64,000 bases of DNA from Brassica napus (GCF_020379485.1 NC_063452.1:40674208-40738207), one strand, 5' to 3'; positions 1 to 12,644 are shown, numbered from the stretch's first letter. Notes: generated from the sequence alone by a model not told the origin. Made by a program: numbers and translations.

Positions 1-3000
1 TCTTTTTATAACAAGGAATATCAAGTTAAAATTCTATATTCTAGCAACAGAATGATAGATGTCGAGGCGGTGGCCAAAGGAAAACAAGTTTTCCTTACCT
101 TTGTCTATGGGGAACCGGTACAAGAGCTAAGAGAACAGGTTTGGGAGAGATTAACTAGATTTGGATTATCACGATCGGAACCTTGGTTTATTATTGGAGA
201 TCTAGATGAAATCACTGGAAATCATGAAAAGGATGGGGGTTCCCTACGATGTACAACTTCCTTCATTCCTTTTAACAACATGATAAGGAATAGTGGTCTT
301 TTGGAATTTCCGGCTCGAGGTAATACACTGTCTTGGCAAGGAAGAAGGGGCAAAGGAAAAGGAGCAGTGATGGTCAGATGTCGATTGGATCGGGCTTTGG
401 CAAATGAGGAATGGCATACACTTTTCCCATGTTCTTACACAGAATATTTGAAGATGGTGGGTTCTGATCATCGTCCTGTGGTTGCTTTTTTGGAGGATAA
501 TCTATCAAGGAAAAAAAGGGGACAGTTCAGGTTTGATAAGAGATGGACTGGACAAGAGGGTCTTATGGAATCAATTGTGGCAGGCTGGACGGAACCTCAG
601 GGAGGACAAACAGTTGATTTTGTTACAAAAATTAATAATTGTCGTCATGAAATATCTTCATGGCGAAAAGATAATCAGCCATATGGGAAGGACACAATTA
701 AAGATCTTCAACAGGCCCTAGAAGAAGTTCAAATGGATAATAGCAGATCACAAGAAGAGATTCTTGAGGTTTCCAGGAAGTTACAAGAGGCATATAAAGA
801 TAAGGAGGAATATTGGCATCAGAAAAGCCGGAATATGTGGTACTCGTCTGGAGATCTTAATACTAAGTTTTACCATGCTTTGACAAAGCAGCGTAGGGTT
901 CGTAATAAAATAGTGGGACTCCATGATGAATTGGGTAATTGGATAACCGAAGAGAACAAAGTTGAGAAGGTGGCAGTCGATTATTTTGAAAGTTTGTTTA
1001 GATCCACAGACACAATAGATTTTGATAGTTTCTTGGAAGAGATAGTTCCATCTATTTCCCACCAAATGAATCAAATTTTATTGAGAATGGCAACAGAGGA
1101 AGAGGTCCGACTCGCTTTATTAATGATGCATCCGGAGAAAGCGCCAGGCCCGGATGGGATGACAGATTTTTTTTTTCAACATTCATGGCATGTTATCAAG
1201 AAGGATGTGGTTGAGATGGTGAATAATTTTCTCCTTACAGGAAATATGGATCCACGTTTAAATATTACTAATATCTGTATGATTCCGAAAATAGAGAGAC
1301 CCACATGGATGACAGATCTAAGGCCGATAAGTCTATGTAATGTTGGGTACAAGATTATCTCGAAAGTTTTGTGTCAAAGATTGAAAATTTGCCTGCCACA
1401 GCTAATTTCAGAGACACAGTCGGCTTTCGTGGCGGGCAGGTTAATCTCAGATAATATTCTTATAGCGCAGGAAATGTTTCATGGTCTGAGGACCAATAAG
1501 TCTTGTCAAAATAATTTTATGGCAATCAAAACGGATATGAGTAAGGCGTATGATAGGATAGAGTGGAGTTTTATTGAGGCTCTTCTTCATAAAATGGAAT
1601 TTGATCCTCGTTGGATTAACTTAATGCTGGAGTGTATTTCTTCGGTTCAATATAGGAACCTTCTCAATGGTCAGCCACGTGGTCTTATCATCCCACAGCG
1701 GGGCTTACGGCAAGGGGATCCTTTGTCTCTGTATTTATTTATTATGTGCACTGAGGCATTAATTGCGAATATTAAGAAGGCGGAGAGGGTGAAACAATTA
1801 TCTGGTCTAAAGGTAGCAAGAGCTTGTCCAGCAATCTCTCATTGGCTATTTGCAGATGATAGTCTTTTCTTTTGTAAGGCAAATAAGGAGGAGTGTCAAA
1901 CCATTCTCAGGATTTTGAAGGAATATGAGGCTGTCTCAGGGCAACAAATTAATTTCCAGAAATCTTCAATTCAATTTGGACATAAGATTGAAGAAGCTAG
2001 TCGTCAAGAGTTGAGAGATATTTTGGGAATTCAGAATATAGGAGGCATGAGATCTTATTTAGGTTTACCAGAAAGTCTTGGAGGATCTAAGGTACAAGTG
2101 TTTGGTTTTGTACAAGAACGCTTGAATAATAGGGTTAATGGATGGACTTTTAGATTTTTTACTAAAGGAGGAAAAGAAGTGATTATTAAATCGGTGGTTA
2201 CGGCCCTGCCAAATCATGTTATGTCTGTTTATCGGTTACCAAAGGCTACAATAAAAAAGTTAACGAGTGCAATAGCTCAGTTTTGGTGGAGTCTAGGAGG
2301 AAGTACAAAAGACATGCATTGGAAATCATGAGATAAATTATGTGTGCTTAAAGATAATGGTGGACTAGGCTTTAAGGATCTTATTGATTTTAACACAGCA
2401 ATGCTTGGTAAGCAATTGTGGAGGCTGATTGAGAAGCCAAATACTCTTTTTTCAAGAGTCTTCAAAGGACGATACTACAGGAATGCTTCACCCCTGGAAC
2501 CGATCCGCTCATACTCCCCGTCATATGGCTGGAGGAGTATTATTTCTGCTAGATCTCTGGTTTGTAAAGGACTAATTAAAAGGATGGGAACAAGTTCATC
2601 TATATCAGTATGGAATGATCCTTGGATCCCAGCCACTCGCTCGAGACCAGCAAACAAAAACCTTCAAAACAGTTACCCGGATCTCATAGTGGATTCCCTC
2701 ATTAATCAGGAATCCCGAACATGGAATTTACAGGCAATCATGGCTTTGGTGGATCCTCATGATGTAAAAATTATTGGAAGTATTCCATTAAGTCGTAATC
2801 AGATGGAGGATAGAAATGGATGGCATTTTACCAACAATGGAAAATATTCAGTTCAATCAGGTTATCAAGTGGAAAGGGTCTATCCTGATAAGGAAAAACC
2901 ACCAGTTTTTTTATGACCCCACGGTGGATACATTAAAAGCTTTCTGCTGGAAAGTGCGGTGCCCTCCAAAAATAAAACATTTCTTATGGCAACTCCTTTC

Positions 3001-3871
3001 AGGATGCATAGCGGTAATGAAAAATCTAAAATCAAGAGGGATACAAGGGGATATATGTTGTGCCCGATGCGGAGATCCGGAGGAATCAATAAATCATGTG
3101 TTTTTTGAATGTCCTCCAGCACGTCAAGTATGGGCTTTATCTAAGATACCATCGCATCCCAATATTTTTCCTATCAGTTCTTTTTTTGCTAATATGGATC
3201 ATCTTTTTTGGAGAGTTAATCCAAAGATGGATGACCGCCAATTTACATGGATATTATGGTATATATGGAAATGCCGGAATAACAAAGTTTATAGCAATCT
3301 GGATATTGATCCGAAGGAAACACTCAAATTAGCAGAATTGGAGTCATCACTCTGGGCTGAGGCACAGGTAGTAAATGATCCAAGGAGGGGGCTTCAGGTA
3401 CGTACCACTTCTACATTAGCAACGTCAGGACGATGGTGCTTCATAGATGGATTATGGAAAGATAAAGACTTATTTTCAGGGCAAGGCTGGTATAGCACTT
3501 TACCGGGTTTCGATGGTTTAATAGGGGTAAGGAATGTAAGGGCATGTCTCTCACCCCTTCATTCGGAGGTGGAGGCTTTAATTTGGGCAATGGAATGTAT
3601 GAAGAATTTAAGACAGTTTCAGGTGACGTTTGCAACGGATTGTTCTCAATTGGTAAAGATGGTTTCGGAACCAGAAGAATGGCCAGCATTTGAAAGTTAT
3701 CTGGAAGACATTAAGCTTTTAAAAAGAAGTTTCCTAAACTCAGACATCGTTCATGTACCACGGACGGAGAACCTACGGGCGGATAGCCTAGCACGTAGTG
3801 CTAGAAAACAACCGTCTTTCGTCGTTCACATGGATGCGGAGTTACCAAATTGGTTTACAGAGTCAATATAA
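1..3871 (+). pseudogene. LINE ORF2 (endonuclease, RT, RNase H), two inactivating lesions
   Basis: Frame 1 is open from base 1 to a TGA at 2329-2331. The same frame continues from 2332, so this looks like one TGG-to-TGA nonsense change in the post-RT region. Near 2905-2913 a T-run causes a frameshift, and the rest is read in frame 2 to 3871. Visible motifs: FVYG and SDH of the exo-endo-phos fold (the usual GDFNE reads GDLDE), KAPGPDGM and PISLCN of RT, TDMSKAYDR (motif A), QGDPLS, and FADD (motif C, near 1849). A C-x2-C zf-RVT segment follows near 3060. A C-terminal RNase H (RVT_3) is present with Asp in FIDGLW, Glu in SEVEAL, Asp in TDCSQL and Asp in NLRADSLA. In the live family this protein nicks the target and reverse-transcribes the element RNA. 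This copy cannot make the full protein. Confidence 0.9.
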
Positions 3872-3905
3872 GTCTGTAAATGTTTTGTTTGCTGTCAAAA
3901 AAAAA
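1..3905 (+). mobile_element. LINE-1, L1-type non-LTR retrotransposon, 5' part outside window
   Basis: Coding sequence is open from the first base, inside the endonuclease domain, so the 5' end lies upstream of the window. The element ends in a short 3' UTR and a poly(A) run at 3897-3905. The protein order (endonuclease, reverse transcriptase, zf-RVT, RNase H) is that of plant L1 LINEs. It is the same family as the inverted LINE-2 that follows 330 bp later. The target-site duplication cannot be checked because the left junction is missing. Confidence 0.92.
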
Positions 3906-4233
3906 TATAGATATAATAAATCACTGACATTTAATAAGGTCAATGGTAATAATTATTTTCTAAAATCACTGTTTTTTAAATTACATTAAATTAGTTTTAA
4001 GGATAAAATAGATATATTTTTATAAGTATTGTGAACACAAATGTAAGTTATTGTATTTAACTAAATGTGATTTTTTTTTAAAATACTTTAATAAAAAAAA
4101 TCAACTGAAAATGATATAATAACTCAATCATGGTAATATCATAGAAGCAAAAAGTCAAGACAAAAATTATTTACAAATTAACTAACCAATAACTTAAATT
4201 AATAAAATAGTATATCTCATACGCACCTTTTGA
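3906..4233. other. AT-rich spacer between two tail-to-tail LINEs
   Basis: About 330 bp of AT-rich sequence with homopolymer T and A runs. I see no open frame, terminal repeat or recognisable motif. It separates the poly(A) end of LINE-1 from the poly(A) end of LINE-2, so it is the pre-insertion locus or the remnant of an older element. Confidence 0.6.
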
Positions 4234-4245
4234 AAATGTGAACCT
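4234..4245. repeat. Target-site duplication of LINE-2, left copy
   Basis: AAATGTGAACCT directly abuts the poly(T) that marks the 3' end of the minus-strand LINE. The same 12 bases occur at 12633-12644. The last T may belong to the tail. Confidence 0.75.
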
Positions 4246-7200
4246 TTTTTTTTTGTCAGCAACATAAGAAGACTCATGTAGCTTATGCGAACCACATCGG
4301 TAACTCCGCATCCATATGAACGACAAACGACAGTTGTTTCCTTGCACTGCGTGCGAGACTGTCCGCCCTTGAGTTCTGCGTCCGTGGTATATGAATAATC
4401 TCTGAACTGTTGAAACTTCTCGTCAAAAATGTTATGTCTTCCAAATAACTTGCAAAAGATGGCCACTCCTCTGGTTCCAAAACCATCTTTACCAACTGAG
4501 AACAATCCCTTGCAAATGTAACCGAGAACTGTTTAAGATTCCTCATGCATTCCATTCCCCATATGAAAGCCTCTATCTCCAAATGTAGTGGCGACTGACT
4601 CGCTCTTGTATTCCTTGCTCCCATTAATCCATCAAAACATTCCAAGGTACTATGCCATCCTTGCCCTGAATATATATCCTGATTTTTTCAAGATCCGTCC
4701 GTAAATCGCCATCTACCTGGTATAGTCGATACTACCGATGGTACGTGTAATTGAGTATGATTTATTCCCTGTATAGGAGAGTTTTGTGCTTCAGCCCAGA
4801 GTAATGATTATGTTTTTGCCAATTTGAGAGTATCACTCGGATCCATATCCAAATTGCTAAAAACTTTATTGTTTCGTCCTTTCCATATATACCATAGAAT
4901 CAATGCAAAATGATGATCTTCTATTTCCGGGGAGACCCACCAAAATAAATGATCCATATTTAAACAGCGATTGAGTGAGAAAGATATCCGGATTCGTTGG
5001 GATTCGTAAAAGTGCCCAGGCCTGGATAACCGGTGGACATTCAAAGAAAACGTGATTTATGGACTCCTCAGGAGCTCCACATCGATCGCAAATTGTATCC
5101 CCTTGCATTCCTCTTGACCTCAATTTTTTTTTAACAGCTATGCATCCTGCCAGCAGTTGCCATAAAAAATGTTTCATCTTAGGTGGACAGCGTACTTTCC
5201 AGCAGAAAGCCTTCAGCGGGGTGACCGAAGGACCATACACTGGTGATATTCTTTCTCTATCCGGATACACTCGATCCACATGATATCCAGATTTAACTGT
5301 GTATCTCCCATTGTTTGTAAAATGCCATCCATCTCGATATCTGTATGAAATCGACTTAAAGGAATACTTTCAATAATTTTCACGTCTTGCGGGTTCACCA
5401 GAGTCCGAATAACCTGTAAATTCCATGTTCTCGATGTTCCATCGATGAGAGAATTCACTGTTAGTTCCGGGTAAAGATTGTGTTGATTTTTATTTACTGG
5501 TCTCGGGCGAGTGGATGGAAGCCAATGATCATTCCATACTGAGATAGATGATCCTGATCCCACCCTTTTGATTAGTCTTTTGCTAACCAGAGATCTAGCA
5601 GAGACAATACTGCGCCAGCCATAAGATGACGAGTATGATCTAATGGGTTCCAGGGGGTGATGCATTCCTGAAATACCTCCCTTTGAATACACGAGAAAAT
5701 AATGTATTCGGTTTATATATTAATCTCCAAAATTGTTTCCCAAGCATAGCTGTATTAAAATATGTGAGATCTTTCAATCCCAAACCTCCGTCATCCTAAG
5801 AACTACATAGTTTATCCCACGATTTCTAATGCATACCTCTCTTATTACCCTCTGGACTCCACCAAAATTGTGCCACAACACTAGTTAACTTCTTCATTAC
5901 CGTTTTTGGAATTCGAAAACATGACATTATATGGTTTGGCAAAGCTGTTACCACAGATTTTATAATCACTTATTTCCCCTCTTTGGTGAAAAACTTGAAA
6001 GTCCATCCATTTACTCTGTTATTTAGACGATCCTGAACGAATCCAAAAACTTGCACCTTTGATCCTCTCAGATTCTCCGGAATGCCTAAATATGACCTCA
6101 TTCCTCCTAAATTTGTTTGCCTAAAATATCCCCTAGTTCATGTCTTGTGGAATCTTCAATCTTGTGTCCAAATTGAATCAATGATTTCTTGAAATTTATT
6201 TGCTGTCCCGAAACCCTTTATATTCCTTTAGAATCCTGAGAATTGTCTGACATTCCTCCCTTTGTGCTTTGCAGAAAAAAAGACTATCGTCTGCAAAGAG
6301 TAAATGAGAAATTGGGGGACAAGTCCTGGCAACCTTTATACCCGTCAGTTGTTTATTTCTCTCCGCCTTTTTAATATTCGCTATCAGTGCTTCCGTACAC
6401 ATGATAAACAAATAAGGAGATAAAAGATTCCCCTATCGTAGTCCCCTCTTTGATATTATGTGTCCCTTTGGTTGACCATTTAATAAAACCCTATACTGAA
6501 CCGAGGAAATATACTCCATCATTAATTGGATCCAATGATTATCGAACCCCATCTTGGTCAATAGTTCTTGGATGAAAATCCATTCAACTCTGTCATAAGC
6601 TTTGCTCATGTTCGTTTTTATTGCCATAAATTTATCCTGGCACGATTTATTAGTCCTCAATCCATGGAACATCTCCTGAGCTATGAGTATGTTATCCGAT
6701 ATCAATCTTCCAGGCACAAAAGTCGATTGCGTCTCTGAGATAAGTGATGGAAGACAAGCCTTTACTTTTGACATAATACCTTAGATATAATCTTGTATCC
6801 TACATTACATAAACTAATAGGTCTGAGTTCAGTCATCCTTGTGGGACTCTCCTTTTTAGGAATCAAACAAATATTTGTAATGTTTAACTTTGGATCCAGT
6901 TTTCCCGATGTCAAAAAAATGTTGACCATTTCCAGTAGATCTTTTTTTTATTATGTGCCAGGAGTATTGGAGGAAGAGAGCCGTCATTCCATCCGGCCCA
7001 AGAGCTTTTTATGGGTGCATCATGAATAAAGCCAGTCGAACTTCCTCCTCGGTTGCTAACCGAAGCAGCCGTTGATTCATCTGTGGAGTAATAGAATGTG
7101 GAATCTCATCTAAAAAACCATCAAAGTCTGTAGGAATCGTTGTCTGAAACAAATCATTAAAATAATCCACTGCCACCTTTTCTACCCCATGTTCCTCAAT

Positions 7201-10200
7201 TATCCAGTTTCCATCAGAGTCATAGAGGCCCACAATTCGATTACGGGCACAACGTTGTTTTGTTAGGGCATGGTAGAACTTAGTGTTAAGATCCCCTGAA
7301 GTATGCCACATATTACGACTCTTCTGTTGCCAGATATCTTCGTCATCCTTTTATGCTTCTTGTAACTTCCTTGAAACCTCAAGAATGTCTTCTTTAGTTC
7401 TATTATTATCTGTTTGTACCTCTTCGAGTGCGTTTTGAAGCTCCCCGATCCTCTCTTTTCCATATGGTGGATTATTCTTTCGCCATGTAAATATCTCATG
7501 ACGACAGTTTGTAATTTTTGAAACGAAATCCGTCGGATTCTCCTCTGACAATTCACCCCAACCTCTCTCAATCGATTCCAATAAACCATCTTGTCCAATC
7601 CATCGTTTGTCAAAACTAAATTGTCCCCTCCGTCTTGATACTTTGTTATCAAGATGAGCCACCACTGGTCGATGGTCGGACGTCACCATTCCTGAATATT
7701 CTGTGTAAGAACATGGGAAAAGCGAATGTCAATCTTCATTTGCTAATGCTTGGTCCAAACGACACCGAACCATTATTTTATTTCTTTTTCCTTGCTTTCT
7801 TCTTCCTTACCAGGACATCTGATTTCCCCGGGCCGGAAATTCTAGTAATCATGTGTTCCTGATCATATATTGAAAGATAGAAAGGATCATGCACTTCATA
7901 AAACACCACCTTCTTTTTCATGATTGTCAGTTATCTCATTCAAATCTCCAATTATAAACCATGGTTCTGATCTTGCCAGAAAAAATCTAGTCAATCGCTC
8001 CCACACGTTGTCCCTCAATTTTTGAACCGGTTTTCCATAGACAAAAGTCATGAAAACTCTTTTCCCAAGAGCAACTGCTTCCAAATCAATCATTCGGTTG
8101 CTCGTATATAAAATGTTAACCTGATACTCATTATTATAATATAGGACTAAACCTCCACTCGCACCAACCGGATCCACCGTAACAAGATTGTCATAACCGA
8201 AATAAGTCTGGAAACCTTGAACAAAATCAAAATCTTGTTTTGTTTCTGATAAAATTAAAAACTCAGGATTATTTTTATGCCAAATCTCCCTGATATAACT
8301 AATTGTCCATTTACTTCTTACTAGGGGTTGGCCCGCCCTACGGGCGAGTTTACACTAAAACTATTTTATGTTTAAGTGTATTGTATTTTAATTTTATAAA
8401 ATATTTAAAATTTTACTTTATTGAAAATAATAAATATTATCTCTTTTTATTCTAAAATTATATTTTAAACTTTGTTAAATTTTGTTGGTGTGAGGTAAAA
8501 AACCACTAAAATTGTTTTGTTAAAGAACACAGAATTATTAAATCAGAAAATTAATGAAAATGTAATGATTTATATTTCTATTTGATTTCTGTTTCAATTT
8601 GATATATTTGAAAAAAATTTAAAGTAAGAATAACTAATATTTCTCTTATTTCTAAGAGTATCAGATTTTAATATTATTACAATAACTAATTTCTCACGAT
8701 AATAAATTAATACACCCACCTCCAAACTAAATCAATTGAAAATCAATTGTAATGTGATAAAATTATAAAAATTTCTAATTTAAAGTAATATATAAATAGT
8801 TTCAATATTGTCTTAGTATATATTACGTAACAACAAATGATGTTTTATAATATATATTTGTTTCATTTCTATTAAATTTTCTTGTACTTTTTTATAAAAA
8901 AAATTGTTGAAAATTTTGCTTATACTATTTGAAAATATATTATAGATTAATAGTGTTATAAATTAATAAAGTATTATATTTCTAACATAATTTTACTTAA
9001 GTTTTATACCCTATCTTATTAAATAATTTACTTTGAGTGAACCAAACATAATTTAACCAAAATAAATTAAATGTAGTGTAACCATTAATAATCTGAAAAT
9101 AAGATAAACCAGACTGCGTATAAATGTTTTCTGAAAATTGTTTTTTTCTTAAAGAAATAACTAAATCATTTAGTCTTTCTAGTGTTGGCTTTATTGAATG
9201 AAAGTATATAATTCCTATCTAATCAAATATCTCATTCTTAGTTTCCACATAGTAGCAACGATAACATCGTAAAACATATATATAATTACCTAATTAAATG
9301 GAACAAAACAATATGTTGGGTTTATATTCCAGCCCAAAACAATCAAAGAATATGTCACCAAGCAAACAATTATGCACACCAAAACTGCAGTGTTTCTTGT
9401 TTGAAACTTAGAATGATTTTTTAAAGATTTAAAGAGAGCTATGAAAATCAGAAGCATACCCTAGTTTCATAACAATCCCCAAAAACAGAGGAGAAATCGT
9501 AATTGGATTTCACAATGATGACCTTGAATGTTATTTTCTCTCTTTTTCTGATCAAAAATAAAAACTCATGATGACAACGAATGTTTGTTTCTCTACACAA
9601 AACAACTCGTACACTTGGGAAATTACAGTCAAAACGACCACTATTGCAAAACTTATTTATCTTTATATTCTCTCCTACAAATAGAGAAAGCTGATCTGAA
9701 AATAACAATTGTTGCATAAAAGTATCCCTTATTTTCCACCTGATTCTTCAACTGCTCATTTTTTTCTCTTTCACATACACACGACTACGATTTCGCTTTT
9801 ACACATATCGATCAGTGGCTGCTCAGAAGTGGAATACTGGTTAAAAAACATCCTAAAATAGTTAACTTTTGTTGGAGTCCAACACCACATGTTTCTTCTC
9901 TTTACCGCCATTTCATCTTATGTCATCGCCACCATCTCTGTCAACATTCTCCTTGCAATCCTCCAAACCCAACGTTGCGGCCTATCCCTTGGCCCAGTCC
10001 TATAATTTATAACATAAGTGCACATCCTCTGTTCCAGCTAAGAAACATGTCTTTCCAGAGACATAGATATAAGAGCCACCTGAAAAGTCCAAGTTGGCAT
10101 TTCCTTTCTTGTATGAGATCGTCTAAGTCATTATTGGCTACAAATGTTCGGAAATAATTCACTATCTTTTAACTTATATACGCTACCAAAATAGTGTCAG

Positions 10201-10654
10201 ATGCTTAAAAATAAGTGCTAATGTGGCAATTACCTGTTATTACAAATTCCTCCATCGCATCATGTATCCGATTCTGAATATCTTCAAAAGGCCCAGATTC
10301 TAAGCTTTAGGGGTGAAAAGTAAGAGGTTATTAATTTAAAAGAAACATATGTAATGACGACATAAGCATCTAACTTTAGGAAATAATAATGTGATTCCAA
10401 CTAAAGTGACTCCATGTAACTTTTAAAGAAAAGTATCTTACCACACCAAAGAATCGTTGAGGAACCCCTGGCCTCTGAGATGAGGGTAACATTTATTTCT
10501 GCTCCCATGTTGTCTATGTCCCCTCTGGCCAAAAAAAAAGAACTATTTACGAAGTTCATATGCATAAAAAATGACTCTATACCAAATGTCTATTTGATAC
10601 AGAAACTGTTGTAGTATGTTTAGTAATGGTGTAATGTACAAAAAGAAACAATAC

Positions 10655-10736
10655 CTTTGGTGAGAGAATCAATAACTCCACTGAACTCTAAATACTTTCT
10701 GAAAGCTTCTTTCTTTGCTTCTTTCTCCTAAGTCAT
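10655..10736 (-). pseudogene. Captured exon 1 fragment of a c-Myc-binding-protein (MYCBP)-like gene
   Basis: The minus strand encodes EKEAKKEAFRKYLEF and then SGVIDSLTK. From memory of the family, plant MYCBP-like proteins begin EKEAKKEAFRKYLESSGVLD. A GT (GTATT) follows directly after the last codon at 10654-10653, so the exon border of the donor gene seems preserved, which means genomic DNA rather than cDNA was captured. An ATG at 10734-10736 is followed two codons later by TAG, so the fragment is not translatable from its own start. No later MYCBP exon is recognisable nearby. Confidence 0.6.
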
Positions 10737-10848
10737 GTAGAAACAAAAAAAAAAAGTCTATCAAAAACTAAAAGAAACAGAGCTTTAAGGCTAAACCATC
10801 CTCTTCTTCGATCTCTTTTGAACAGTGTTTACCTTTTCGTTTCCAGCG

Positions 10849-11043
10849 ATGTCAGGTTACTGTTACGGTTGTGGAAATCAACAGCCACCTCCTCAGCTAC
10901 CTTACTCCTCCGACGGAAACAATCCACCATACGGTCATCAACTTCCTCTCCTTACGCTGTGCCGTACGACGCACCAAAGCCGACATCCTCATCCACGCCA
11001 CCGTCTGCTCCATCCTACGGCGCACTGGCTCCTTCTTCTCTTA
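10849..11043 (+). pseudogene. Captured 5' fragment of a PEF/EF-hand gene (At3g10300-like)
   Basis: From ATG at 10849 the frame reads MSGYCYGCGNQQPPPQLPYS and continues to NNPPYG. A shift near 10935-10945 moves the match to another frame, which reads STSSPYAVPYDAPKP. Both segments resemble, in order, the Pro/Gly/Tyr/Ser-rich N-terminus of the Arabidopsis penta-EF-hand-like calcium-binding protein At3g10300, recalled from memory. The calcium-binding EF hands themselves are absent. It lies antisense to the Helitron that carries it. The low-complexity sequence makes chance similarity possible, but order and spacing support the call. Confidence 0.55.
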
Positions 11044-11631
11044 AGAAAACAAATCGTCGGTTTGCATGTTAAAATCAGCGAAGACGGCAAGGTTGAAAGG
11101 TCGAAGAAAGAGAACAATGAAACCCTTAATCTACTAAAACTATACCTTTGGTAATTGCAGTATGTTTTCAGTTGGGTTTCATCGCCATGGCTTAAGTTTA
11201 CTGAGAGGAGGTTTTCGAGTTTAGATTTGTAGTAAGCTAAGAAGAAAGAGTTTATAAAGAATGAAGAGAGGAAGGTGAAAGGAAACGATTAATTGCAGAG
11301 GAGGATGGGTAACGGAGATGGAAGAAGATGAAATTGAGAAAACGATTGAATAGAATGAGTTAGTAAACCGATGTTTTAGAGGATTAGGGTTTGTCAAGTG
11401 TTTTTCACCTGGGCCGTATATGTAGCTCAGATAATTGATTTCCGAAGATCCAAGATCCTAAAAGCACGAGGCCCGATTTTTTTTAAGAATTGGCTAAACA
11501 TAGATGACATGGCAGAAATGATTTCTCTTATAGGTTGATTTAATTGGCTGACGTGGACACTCTCTCCTTCGAGCATATTCCCCTTTTATTACTTGTTTGA
11601 TACCTCTACAATGCCAACTGAGAACATCCAT

Positions 11632-12632
11632 TAAAAAATTTATTTCGCTTTGCTCTTTCAAGCTTGAAATCTGGTATGAAGAAACCATACATATCCCGCA
11701 AAACCTTTCTAACCCATCCAAGCCCACTACAGTCTCCAGTATCGGTAGGTGCTGATGACAAATATAAAACCGTGGGCCACTCCAGTCAAAATCATACGGA
11801 TCATCTACCATTTCTGCTTCCTCCCAAAAAAAAATCAAGACATTTCGTGTAAAATCATACGGATCATCTACCACACAACTGTCACCATCTACCATTTTTG
11901 ATAGACTTTTTTTTTTGGATCATCTACCATTCCCTAAAAAAAGTCTACCATTTCGTGTCTCTGGTTCATGGTGACAGTTGTGTGGTTCGTAGTTATTGGC
12001 TCTGTTTTCGCTTTGGTCTTGCGATTGTTCTGCCGAGTGTGTACCCTTTGGGTTTGTAGTTGTGACATGTGTTGGTTTTTGGTCTTCTTAAGTTTGTGGT
12101 TCTTGTGGTCAAAAAAAAAAAACCCGAAAGACCAACCCTTAATGTAGGTTAACGAAATAAAAAACCAACTCTTGTTTAACCTGATTATCACATATAACAG
12201 ACACCTGAAGAAAATAGAGTCCTTGTCCCGACCTCGTTGTCCAAAAGAAACAGTATGATCCCGTGAATCCTAAATTCGTGAACCAAAAAGCTTCAAAACC
12301 TGTGGTAACAAAAATCTCGTGTGAGAGAGATACACGAAGGTAGATCCAATAAACTGATCCCAGTCGGAGATTTCCCGGATCCTCCATACCTTCCCAGCGT
12401 AGACCTTCCATTTTTCCAGCGATTCCCTCGAGGATCCATAAGATCTCTCCTTTCGATCCTCGATTCCTTTTGTTCCCAACCTTTCCCAAAATCTTCGTAA
12501 TGAGAATCCTCCCACCAATTAGCCTTTCGGAAATCCCCCGGATTCCATCCTTGTAAATCCATCAAAATCCTAGTAAACAGTCCCCGTAGCCATCTCTTGT
12601 TTTGATTTTTTTTCGTCTGAATTACAAAGTGC
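11632..12632 (-). other. LINE-2 5' region with inverted repeat and internal poly(A)
   Basis: This kilobase lies between the ORF2 start and the 5' target-site duplication. A perfect 17-bp inverted repeat (CACACAACTGTCACCAT) occurs near 11872-11888 and 11968-11984. An A-run at about 12110-12122 on the plus strand may be the tail of a small, 5'-truncated retroposon nested here in the opposite direction. Several overlapping minus-strand frames between 12139 and 12634 show no recognisable ORF1 domain. Confidence 0.45.
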
Positions 12633-12644
12633 AAATGTGAACCT
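12633..12644. repeat. Target-site duplication of LINE-2, right copy
   Basis: Exact copy of the 12 bases at 4234-4245. It places the 5' end of LINE-2 at 12632. Confidence 0.75.

Larger units (their letters stand above)
8321..11600 (-). mobile_element. Helitron H1 (3.28 kb, non-autonomous) with captured gene fragments
   Basis: Read on the minus strand the element begins TCAAACAAGTAATAAAAGG and ends with a GC hairpin (CGCCCGTAGGGCG) followed by CCCCTAG. It sits between A (8320) and T (11601), the Helitron target. Deleting it restores the LINE-2 endonuclease frame without losing a base, which proves both ends. No Rep/helicase is present, so it needs an autonomous partner. The interior holds exon-like pieces: a MYCBP-like exon at 10655-10736 and a PEF-like exon at 10849-11043. 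Other segments look intron/exon-like but I cannot name them: a piece near 10441-10544 bounded by AG and GT in minus orientation, one near 10230-10310, and one near 10030-10150. Confidence 0.9.
4283..11631 (-). pseudogene. LINE-2 ORF2, decayed and interrupted by a Helitron
   Basis: The start is a Met at 11629-11631 followed by VLSWHCRG, the endonuclease N-terminus (usual form SWNCRG). The frame is cut after WHCRGI by the Helitron and resumes at 8320 with RSKWTISYIREIW and then SETKQ. Further blocks on the minus strand are endonuclease (8177-7896; 7689-7351), pre-RT (7311-7009), RT with MSKAYDR (6774-6433) and FADD (6411-6196), zf-RVT (5279-4866) and RNase H (4645-4283). Blocks sit in different frames with gaps between them, so several indels and stops separate them. 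The family function is target-primed reverse transcription; this copy is dead. Confidence 0.88.
4246..12632 (-). mobile_element. LINE-2, near full-length L1-type LINE split by a Helitron
   Basis: Minus-strand LINE with its poly(A) as a T-run at 4245-4254. A 12-bp direct repeat (AAATGTGAACCT) flanks it at 4234-4245 and 12633-12644, which I take as its target-site duplication. Removing the Helitron at 8321-11600 leaves about 5.1 kb, a plausible full length. ORF2 starts near 11631. The 5' kilobase (11632-12632) shows no DUF4283 or CCHC ORF1, only short frames, so ORF1 is missing, decayed or replaced. The coding part has many frameshifts and stops, more than LINE-1. Confidence 0.85.
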
